Positions 55,183 through 64,000 of a stretch of 64,000 nt of DNA are shown in pieces. How positions within the stretch are numbered: position 1 is the first letter of the stretch; the number at the start of each line of letters is the position of its first letter. The position numbers and the translations under genes are program-made. This DNA is from Venturia oleaginea (Eukaryota; Ascomycota; Dothideomycetes; Venturiales; Venturiaceae), in contig JABMLP010000005.1 in the NCBI GenBank assembly GCA_013176395.1, positions 1,426,001-1,490,000 of the forward strand. The letters run 5' to 3'. A model generated the notes under the pieces. That model worked only from the letters and a program-made list of their open reading frames with translations, ran no database searches and was not told the origin of the DNA.

Positions 55183-56987
55183 TGTCGCTGCAAAGAAAAC
55201 GAATATATGGGTAAGGTTATATACTACAAAATGCACAACCCCGCCTGCAGTATCCTATATAGTATATCTCTCCCAGACGATCGTGATCAGCAGCTTAATC
55301 TTGCAGGGTATATAAAAATGCTTTCAGCGTTGAGAAACCAACAAAGACTTATCCAAGATATCCTCAACCTAGGACGCGCGATCTATAATATCTAGACTAC
55401 GATGGTTAGTAGAAACTTTTACCCTATCTATCCTCGAAAAGAGTAACATTAAAAGAGAGGAAACTAAAAAATGAAGAGGTGCATTGGCGCGTTGCTTATG
55501 GGCAGAGCAGGTGTATTAATGATAAGTTCCACCATCAAAACAGTACCCTCATGAAAGAATATTCCGAATAAGAAGCCCGTCCCTGAGTTCCTAGCCACCA
55601 ACCTCTCATGCCAGGAGCCGCTAAAGTTAAAATACCCGCTCAACGAGCAAAGTAGCAAGACGACAAACTATAGTGTTTAAACTCTTCCCTAATTCTCCTT
55701 GTTGATTCCACAACATCCCAAGCCACAGTCTTTTCATACGGGACAAGAACAGAGCTAGTAACCGCGAATCCACTGTTTCAAACACTCTAAGCACCAGTTA
55801 GCCGATTCCAATCAAGCTGTACGAGCATATAAAAGCACTTACCATAATCTCCAAGTTGACACTATAGAGAAAGATCGAACGTGTACCCATTATGCCCTCC
55901 GCGCGTATATGAAAAAAAATATGAGACGCTGTTTCGGTAGAGAGCTAGCCGCTCGTATAAGCCACGATAAGGCGAGGGAAAGGAAGGAGTGGAAGATTGT
56001 AGAGTGAGTGGGTGGATATAATAATACCATACAACGCGATAATAATGAAGAAGCAGATGATGATAAACCCTATCAGCAAAGACACCCTATTATCTTCAAC
56101 AATCCACATTCTCCTTCTCCATAATTTAGTATAACCGAAATCCAACTACGAACAAATGTCGAAACTAATCCGAAGCATGACTCCCATCCCTCTTGGGAAC
56201 AGCAGCTCTGTAATCCCTTTGAAAGACCATTACCCTGTAATCTCCAGCACCAAAACTCAGACCCCCTTTTCAAGGGAAAGAGAACTCAGCTCAAAGAAAG
56301 GAATTATATCATCCCTCTAATGTGTTTAAATAGCTGGACGGACCGTACATGAAGCCCGAAGGGGACCGATCCCAATCGAGAAAAAGTGGTATATAAAACC
56401 ACCAGAGCACCAGCGAGCAACAACAAACGGAATACCCATCAATAATACCACCAGTATGTGTTCCCCGCCCTCCTTACCAAAACGCGGTTGAGTGAATCTC
56501 TTCAACATGGAGATAGGAATAGTGATTCCCATGAACCTCTGACCAAGACGAGCAACAAGAAGAGACCTGATAATATTTAGAGATTCGACGGCGACGGTGA
56601 TGGCGGTGACAATCAGCACACCATCCGCGAAACACTTCACTCACTTCTTCGGATAACAATGAGCTCGAATTCGAGAACAGCCACGATCCCACTCACAGTC
56701 ACCGGAACTCAGTTGTATGAGACCCGAAGACCATAATCGATATTTGTCGATGAGGTATTCTTGGTGATGCCCATTTAAACAGGACGACATCCTTTAACTA
56801 GTAAGATTATGGCAGTTTCGCATCACCTGATCCAACTCAACGACTTTCTTGGTCTTGCCAATCGCACATTTGGACTAGTAATACTGCTTAGCCATGAATC
56901 CTTGAGAACTCAGAAAAAGAAGCTGTACTCGTCAGCATATAATAATGTTACAAAGTAAACATACATTTCGAGCATCCCAAAGCCACT
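55183..56987. other. Gene-poor region between the transposon and COY1
   Basis: Minus-strand ORFs with hydrophobic stretches (55945-56145; 56326-56640, with VVLLMGIPFVVARW) may be relics of a small membrane protein, but no continuous frame or family could be made out. Confidence 0.3.
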
Positions 56988-59397
56988 TCAATTAACAGCT
57001 TCAAAGCCTTCCGCTTGCCACTTTGATCCTTTGCCGGCACCACTGCCGGACCTAGCACCAGCAATAGGACCCGAAGCAGCACCCGCAGTGACAACCTTAG
57101 TAGCCTCGCCACCACCCATATAATACAGCATAATCAATACAAGCACATGCAACGCCACACAGTATCCCGCAAACAAATTCCGACTGACTCTCGTCTGCAA
57201 GACCATCCTCGTAACCTGGAAGACTGCCCTCTCAGGTAATGACATCCTCTTCACCGCCCTCGCTGACTCCCTCCCTCTGAACGCCGCGAACGGTGATATC
57301 TGACTCTCATAAGCAGCTTTGTACCTCGTATCCACAGGCTCATCACCACCAATATGGATAGTCGTAGGATTGGGCGCATTCTGCCATGAATTCGCACTCG
57401 TCGCTCCACCTCGATTATAAGTCGACACATATCTAGTCTTCTCATACAGATTCAAATTGTCCTTCTGGAGAGACGCAATCTCATTTCGCAGACTCGAGAC
57501 AGTCTGATGTTCTTTCTGCAGTTCAGTTTCAAGTTCCGAGTTCTTCTTCTTGAAGCGATCACGTTGCGCTGTGATCATTGGAAGGATACCTGAACCACCT
57601 CCAACGGGTTCGCCAGATCTCAGCACGTCAAGTGGGGTTCGTCCAAGATTGCGATCTTGCTGAGGGTCGACTCCAGAGATTATGGAGGAGGTAGGTGAGA
57701 CGGCACGACCGCGGCGGCCTCCGGGATATGAGGAATGTGGATATCGAGATGTGTATGTTCCTGCTACGGACATGGCAGATGAAGGAAAAGAATTTGTAGC
57801 TTCTTGTTGCACCTTCTCGAGATCGGATTCGAGCGTCGCATTCAAGCTGCGATATTTTTCGAGGTCCTGATTCGTGTTTGAGAGCTCTTCTTGGATTGCG
57901 TGGAGGCGGGATTGGAGGTCATTGTGAGATACTCGCAATACTGTTAGCTCATTGCCCAACTTCTTATTCCTGGCAAGGAGGAGTTGTTCCAGAGTTTGGC
58001 CTTTGCCAGCCGTGTTTGTGGTCTCGGCTGTAGAGTTTTCTTCTGTGACGTCGGTCTCCTCATCGTCGCCAGTTGCGAATTCAATAGACTATAACGGTTA
58101 GTGATGTAAGTCGCTGGGAGGAGGTATACATACCTTGAGCACTTCCAATTCCTGCTTCACATTATCATAATCGGAGCACTGATTGAGTCTTGATCGCAAC
58201 GTATCCCGATCCTTCTTGAGCGTGTCGATTTCACGCTCCAAGCTACGCAGCGAACCGTCGATTTTCCGCTTCTCAGCGTCCTTTTCAAATCGCGAACTTT
58301 CGAGTTTTCGTAGAAGCGAGGAGTTCTCGGATCGCAATCGTAAAAATGACGGATCGTCCTCAACGTTTACAGATTTTGTGCTGCCCGCACTGGACGCAGA
58401 TTGGGCGAGCTCGACGCGGAGTTGTTCATTACGTGCCTCGACTTCAGCCAAACGATTGTTCGTCCGGTCCAGTTCTGAACTCACGATCTCTAACTCAGCA
58501 GCGGTTGCACCGGAGTGCGCGTTTTCGGAACCAGCCTCTTCCCCAGCGTTCAAACGTTGTGATACCTCATAACTGGCCTTCAATTCCTTGAGTAGCCGAT
58601 CCTGATTCTCCACCTTCTCTTCTAAGCTCTTCTCTTTCGCTTCCCAGTTGTCCTTCTTCTCCGCTAGCACAGCTGACCATGATGCCTCGACCGCCTGGAT
58701 TTTCTCGTCTCTTGAATCTTCGAGGGATTGCCGAGCACTTCGTTCTCCCTCTAATCGTCGTTCTGTCTCTTCAAGTTGGGTTGTGAGTCTTGTTATAGAC
58801 TTGTGTAATTGTTGGTTCTCCTCTTGGACCTTTGGTAGTGTCTCTTCGGCTGTTACTAAAGAGTCAATGGATGCCTCGAGGAGGGGATATGGATCAGGGG
58901 CTTCAGAGAGCGGAGTATAGACTTGGAGGAAGGCATTGTGTATGGCTTTGGATTGTGTTGTTATTTGGTCGATGTATGTCTGGTATGCTATATGCGATTG
59001 TTAGTGGATGTAGATCCAAATGCGTGAATGTCCATACCCTTGAGTATGCCTTTCACTTCGGCCACCTTTGTCGCATCGTCGAGCTTGCGGAACTCTTTTG
59101 TCTTTTGCGCCAGTTCCTTTCTTTGTACCAGGGAGTCACGCTGGTGTCCCACGAGATCAGATGCGGCATTGTCAAGGGTTGGTACGAGGGTGGTAAGATC
59201 GATGTCTATAGCACTCGGTCAGTACTCTGCGCAAAGGACGCCATCATGCCATGCGTACTTCTCCATGCCGAGATTGCCCTCTGAAATTTATTTTCTTCGT
59301 GCTTTTCTGATTTACTGCCGTCCACGCTCCCATCTTCAATTGCTTTCTCTTCCTGGACAGATTCCGGCGCGGTATCAACTATGTCTGCGATGTCCAT
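56988..59397 (-). CDS. coy1: COY1/CASP-type Golgi coiled-coil protein
   Basis: Exons 59397-59259, 59205-59038, 58987-58134 and 58088-56988; introns of 45-53 bp. Product 753 residues. Long coiled coil from about residue 50 (DSLVQRKELAQKTKEFRKLDDATK, AYQTYIDQITTQSKAIHNAFLQVY, then heptad-rich Glu/Lys/Leu regions). C-terminal CASP domain: ITAQRDRFKKKNSELE, ISPFAAFRGRESARAVKRMSLPERAVFQVTRMVLQTRVSRNLF. One tail anchor helix near 692-711 (GYCVALHVLVLIMLYYM). Family members sit on Golgi membranes by the C-terminal anchor and act in retrograde tethering. Start taken at the first ATG (59397). Head-to-head with VPS3. Confidence 0.85.
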
Positions 59398-59688
59398 GGT
59401 TGGCAAGCTACGACCGAGGGGTGGAAGATGTTAAGAGGGCGTGTAGTACTGGCTCCAGCATGTATCCTGTAGGGTGTCTTGGAGTATCTTGGGTATCTCA
59501 AGAATAATGGTGGGTATCTGACATAGGTGTTATGTGCTCGCGTGTATCACGATGCTTGCTCTAACAACAGACCTTTGAGCTCTCCTCGCAACGCCTGATA
59601 GCTCCCCATGAAGCAATAATCGAACACTCAAACACCATGATTTCCTGTCACCACTGAGGAAGAACCATGGAAAGGATCTCCCGAGAAA
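59398..59688. promoter_or_regulatory. Divergent promoter of COY1 and VPS3
   Basis: 291 bp between the two start codons must hold both promoters. No TATA box obvious. Confidence 0.5.
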
Positions 59689-62600
59689 ATGTCCGACCTA
59701 GCGAAAGCTCCATTGCCAGGACAACACTCGACACTGCGGTTGGAGACGGGTTCATATATTCTGCGAAGCTTGATCAAGGATGTGGTCTTGAGCAGTGATG
59801 GCGCGCAAGACGTCAAGATAACTTGTGTCGAGATCTGGAGTATGTTTGAATCTTCCTCTCAGGCCTATACAAGATATTGCAAAGCTAACATGATTACCAG
59901 ACGGTAACCTTTACATTGGAACCTCCGCCGGCGAGGTCATACACCATGTCGAGATAACTCCAGACCCAGACGACCCTTCCAGTCAATCCGCCTTCATACA
60001 AGCCTCGCGACTTGAGCCTCCCGTCAATCAAAATGCTGGCGCGGGAATACAGCAGATACTGCTGCTACCAGGCGTGAACAAGGCATGCATCCTGAGCAAC
60101 AATACTCTCAATTTCTATTCACTGCCCGAATTGAGCCCGGCATTTCCACAGATGAAGCCATTGACTTGCGGATGGATTGGTGGTCCAGACTTGGACGCTG
60201 AACAAGGGCAGATGGACGGCAAAGACGGCGTCGTGATTATGATGTGTTTGAGGAACAAGATCAGGCTGGTAAAGATTGGCCAGGATGCACCATTCAAGGT
60301 CAGGGATATTGAATTTGGAGGCTGTCTTGCCACTGTACGTAGAGGCGACTTTGCTTGCGTGGCTGATGCCAGGAGCTATGCTTTGCTCGATGTGGTCCAC
60401 CAGCAAAAGATTCCTCTCACTTCAATTTCAACCGTGGACGACCAGCCAGCAGAGCAAGTCGGAACAGGGACACTAGCTGATGACGTTTGGCCGACAAGTG
60501 CAAGCGTTTCACGAAGCTCGTCGGCCACTGGACACCACGCAGCAAACAGGCTCACTGTCCAGGATCGAGGCCACACCAGAGCCTCCAGTTTGGGTGTATT
60601 CAAGACTGACCACGCTCAGTTGGGCAATGATTTAACCCGACCCTCAAGCACAACACAGCGACATGGGTTCGACGTCCCGCCCAGCATGCAGCAAAGAAAC
60701 GCCTCGCCATCTCAAAGGCCCCCAGCCTCGCCCGAACGACGAGGCTCGGAGGGTGCAAGATCGGTTAGTCTATCTAAACCATTACCGGACACCACCAGGA
60801 GAGCCAGCTTCCAGCCAAGCTTCAACACAGCCATCTCCAGTCAAGACATATGTCCCTCTCAGGCCCATCATCGTGTCGCCTACGCCATCGGAGTTCCTTC
60901 TTGCCAATGGAACTGCCCCTGCCGAACCCGGGGTCGGCATGTTCGTCAATGTTGACGGGGAGGTTGTTCGAGGTTCTATGGAATTTGCCAGTTATCCAAT
61001 AACTCTGGTCGTGGACGGCAAGGGTGTGGATATGTCTGCTTCTCAAGCAGACACAGATGTCCAAGAAGAAGGGTTTGTCCTAGCCGTAGTCCGTCGTGAT
61101 CAAGGTCGCGATGTTGAAATCCAGAGATGGGACGTCGATGCAGGCGAGGGTGCTGCGACAAAAGAATGGCTCGGTGTCACGTCACGTACACATGGTGTGT
61201 CATCCGACGACGCTTCCAAAACTCTGGGCATCAGGTCCATAGCCGAGAAGGTGAACATTAGTCTCCCCGACATGGCCAATAAACTCGCACTAAAAGTCAT
61301 CAATCTGTCGGGATCCTCCAGCGAGAGTAACCTCGACAGCCGAAAGAGCAGAGAGAAACAGGAAGCCGAGTTCATCGGTCGCCTTTGCCGAGTGGACGCG
61401 CACATTGCTCTGTGGGTGGAGAACGAAGTCCACTGGATGGTTCGAAACCCCATGGTACTCAGATTGGACGCACGGCTCAGGCTAGCCCAAGCCACATCAA
61501 TTACAAAGGACGCGCCGATCGCACCTCAACGGGAGCTCATCGAAGCGCTCATCACTGACATTCGTGGCTTCCGATCCCAAACCGAACTTGAATTCTTTAC
61601 TTTGGCATACATCCGGCAAAAAGCGGCCATGCTGTTGTTTATGGATTTAGTACTACGAACAATTGCAGGCACGATGATTCTTGAACACGACAAGCGTTCG
61701 ACTGAAGAGATTCTGATCGAAAGCGAGCTTGATCCTCGGTTCGTCTTGGCTTTCCTCTCAGAGACAGCGGGAGAGGTATTACAGGGGCCTGAAGGAGTGT
61801 GGGTGCAAGGGGGTTTCAAAGACCTTATCGAGCATTTCCAGAATCAGGCAGACATGACAAAAATGCCCACGGACCCTGCTGGGCCTCTCGGTGACAATCT
61901 TCTTCACTTGATCAGGCGCTATCTCCTCTTCTGGCGCCGAAAGAAGGGCAATCCCAGTGTCGTGGACGGGAAATTTGTCTTCCCTTCCGTCGACGCTGCT
62001 CTTCTACGCATCTTATTACTACTTGATCAACAGACGTCACCCGGCGTGTCTTCTCCGGGGTCCATTCGAACTGAGCTTTACTCTGTGGTAGATAGTGGTG
62101 TAGATGGTTTCGATCGTGCCTTGGAACTTCTCGAGCAGCATAAACGATTATATGTTATCAGTCGCCTGTATCAAAGTCGAAAGCAGTCTTCCAAGGTTCT
62201 CGCAACATGGAGACGAATCATCAGTGGAGAAGAAGATGCTGGAGGAGAGTTCACCGACGGCGAGCAAGAGCTGCGAACTTATCTGAGTAAACTTAGAAAC
62301 CGACAAGTGGTTGAAGAGTATGGAACCTGGCTAGCTAACAGAAACCCCAAACTCGGTGTGCAGGTATTTGCCGACGACAACAGTAAAACAATATGGGCAC
62401 CTGCAGAGGCATTGGCGCTTCTTCGCGAGAAAGCGCCAGCCGCTGTCAAAGAGTATCTCGAGTATCTCGTATTTGCCAAAAAGCAACCACAGCACATTAA
62501 TGAGCTGATCGCCTATTACCTAGATAGTGTTCTGAGTGAACTCTCTACGTCTGAGGATTCCCGATCGATTCTTGCCGCTACCTACGAAACCTACCGTGCG

Positions 62601-63272
62601 CTGCGTGGCCCCAAACCTACATATCGTCAATTCATTTCCGAGAACGCCATGGAGGCAGACTGGTGGCACTCTCGCCTGCGACTGCTTCAACTTCTCGGTG
62701 GCAATCAAGGCGCCGCGTCCTCTTACGATGTCGGACAGATCCTGAAACGCCTTGGTCGTTACGAGAGCGAACTGGTGCCAGAAATGATCATTCTGAATGG
62801 TCGTCAAGGACGGCACGAAGAGGCAATTCGTCTTCTTACACATGGTCTCGGTGACTTTGATATGGCTATCTCATACTGCCTCCGCGGAGGGTCCAGCATC
62901 TTCGGATCAATCACAGACAACATCTCTGGAATTCCATACCCCACACGCGACGAACAATCCAAGCTCTTCGGTTATCTTCTTACCGAGTTTCTTCGTATCG
63001 AAGACGTCAATGACCGCATCGAGAGGACGGGGGAACTGCTTGAGAGGTTCGGGGCGTGGTACGATGTCTCGTACGTCTTGAGTATATTGCCCGACTCTTG
63101 GTCTATCGAAATTTTCTCTGGGTTTCTCATCTCAGCATTGAGGAGACTGGTAAGAGAGAAGAGTGAGACGACAATTGTGAAGGCGCTCAGCGGCGCGGAT
63201 AATCTGAAGACAAGCGCCGAGTTCATCGAGAAGAGCGAGGAGATTGGGCCGGTCGTTGAGAGAGTGTCGTGA
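59689..63272 (+). CDS. vps3: CORVET tethering subunit VPS3
   Basis: Exons 59689-59839, 59901-60763 and 60804-63272; introns 59840-59900 (GTATGT..TTACCAG) and 60764-60803 (GTTAGT..GAGAG, 40 bp, inferred because the frame changes here). Product about 1,160 residues. The N-terminal CNH/beta-propeller (VEIWNGNLYIGTSAGEVIHHVEI, ILLLPGVNKACILSNNTLNFYSLPEL) is interrupted by a Ser-rich loop. Then SPTPSEFLLANGTAPAEPGVGMFVNVDGEVVRGSMEF, a VPS3/TGFBRAP1 hallmark, and a long helical repeat region. VPS3 gives CORVET its Rab5-type specificity in early-endosome fusion. An alternative acceptor near 60799 would break the frame. Confidence 0.85.
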
Positions 63273-63913
63273 TACAGTAGGGCCATTTAGATTTGGAGCG
63301 ACAGCAGATAGCCATTCTCTGGAAAGTTGAATCACCCAATTCAGTACCAATATCGATAAATTCCTGGCAATCCAAGAACGGAACTCCCCAGAAATTTATC
63401 ACTATCGATCCCAAGTTGAAGACCACGAACCGTTTGCCGCGATTGGAGGCCCGGTGGTATGGACTCTACCCTGGGTATCTTTCGCAACCCGCCGGTGGTC
63501 AGGGTTTTTGTGCATGCGGGATCTTAATACCACACCACAGCAACAATGTCTTCCGTGTATCAACACGCCCAGGATTAACATTAAGTCGTTGTCATCAGGC
63601 AACAACGATCCATTAGCGCAAACTTAAAAGGTAAACATGATTTTGCTGCCATGGGTTCTGAACAACAACAAGACTATCAACCCAAATTGCTACACCAGCA
63701 ATTCGAATATCGTGTGCAGGCCGAGTGTTCGAAGCGCGTCCTATTGACCTTGAGGTACGAACACTGCATGGCACTGGATCGTGAACAGTTGTAAACTAAT
63801 TTGGACAGGGCAACACCTCGCTGCAACTTGAGAAACACAAGTTTCGTATTCAATAGAGAGAGCGGATTGAGTCTTCTCTCAAATACTCGATCTTCTTCTT
63901 CATCAACGGCGAA
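63273..63913. other. Intergenic region, promoter of the last gene
   Basis: No gene recognised. Confidence 0.35.
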
Positions 63914-64000
63914 ATGGCAAATCCTCAAGCCTCGGTGTTAGACAATTCCATCCCTCCTCACCACCCAAGCCCTCCTGGCTCAGTCTCTCCAACAGATCCT
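63914..64000 (+). CDS. Start of an unidentified gene, cut by the window edge
   Basis: ATG at 63914 opens a frame with no stop to 64000 (29 codons): MANPQASVLDNSIPPHHPS, a Pro/Ser-rich disordered start. Family unknown. The start is supported only by the absence of stops and an upstream leader without in-frame ATG. Confidence 0.4.
   Translation, partial: MANPQASVLDNSIPPHHPSPPGSVSPTDP

Noticed and set aside
58183..58572. 129-codon plus-strand ORF
   Set aside because: Shadow of the COY1 coiled coil on the other strand.
1..64000. CRISPR arrays, bacterial operons, rRNA genes
   Set aside because: No spaced direct repeats, no polycistronic layout and no rRNA sequence; the spliced genes are eukaryotic.

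Overview
The window reads as nuclear DNA of a filamentous ascomycete (Pezizomycotina). Evidence: introns of about 40-95 bp with GT..AG ends and CTRAY-like branch sites, a multi-domain hybrid histidine kinase, a CORVET VPS3, a COY1/CASP golgin, a carnosine N-methyltransferase and pogo/Fot1-type DNA transposons. The class cannot be fixed from the sequence alone.

Layout. (1) <1-3.3 kb, minus: 5' part of a GAF-containing hybrid histidine kinase. (2) 4.8-16.0 kb, plus: a dispersed tandem array of about eleven copies of a small protein family with an N-terminal FLTLPxELRQxI motif and a C-terminal W...H..I..DVxYV motif, here called the ELRQ family. Some copies are intact; many are broken by one in-frame stop or a frameshift. 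(3) 16.1-18.3 kb: divergent pair of a carnosine N-methyltransferase and a PAC4-like proteasome chaperone. (4) 18.9-24.5 kb: one intact and two decayed BTB/POZ genes around a cysteine-rich single-pass membrane protein. (5) 25.3-30.0 kb: an APH-family kinase and a decayed polytopic membrane protein gene. (6) 30.9-32.9 kb: another ELRQ gene split by a 1.6-kb non-coding retroposon. (7) 33.5-34.9 kb: a SAM methyltransferase and a cupin gene. (8) 36.3-43.2 kb: a ferric reductase pseudogene whose ectodomain and membrane/FAD/NAD parts are pushed apart by a pogo-type element, a MITE-like element and three small secreted cysteine-rich protein genes. (9) 43.9-48.4 kb: two decayed F-box-like genes flanking a WW-domain gene. 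(10) 50.8-55.2 kb: a transposon zone with a Harbinger-like end and Myb/SANT ORF, and a Fot1-like element that carries a second copy of the retroposon. (11) 57.0-63.3 kb: head-to-head COY1 and VPS3, both membrane-traffic genes. (12) The start of another gene runs off the right edge.

The housekeeping genes at the edges and at 16-18 kb are intact. The space between them is accessory: lineage-specific duplicates, secreted proteins, nested transposons and many reading frames interrupted by TAG or TGA, a pattern compatible with C-to-T mutation such as RIP. The strongest candidates for something undescribed are the three secreted proteins with identical cysteine spacing, the ELRQ array, and the retroposon with 11-14-bp target duplications and a tetranucleotide tail.
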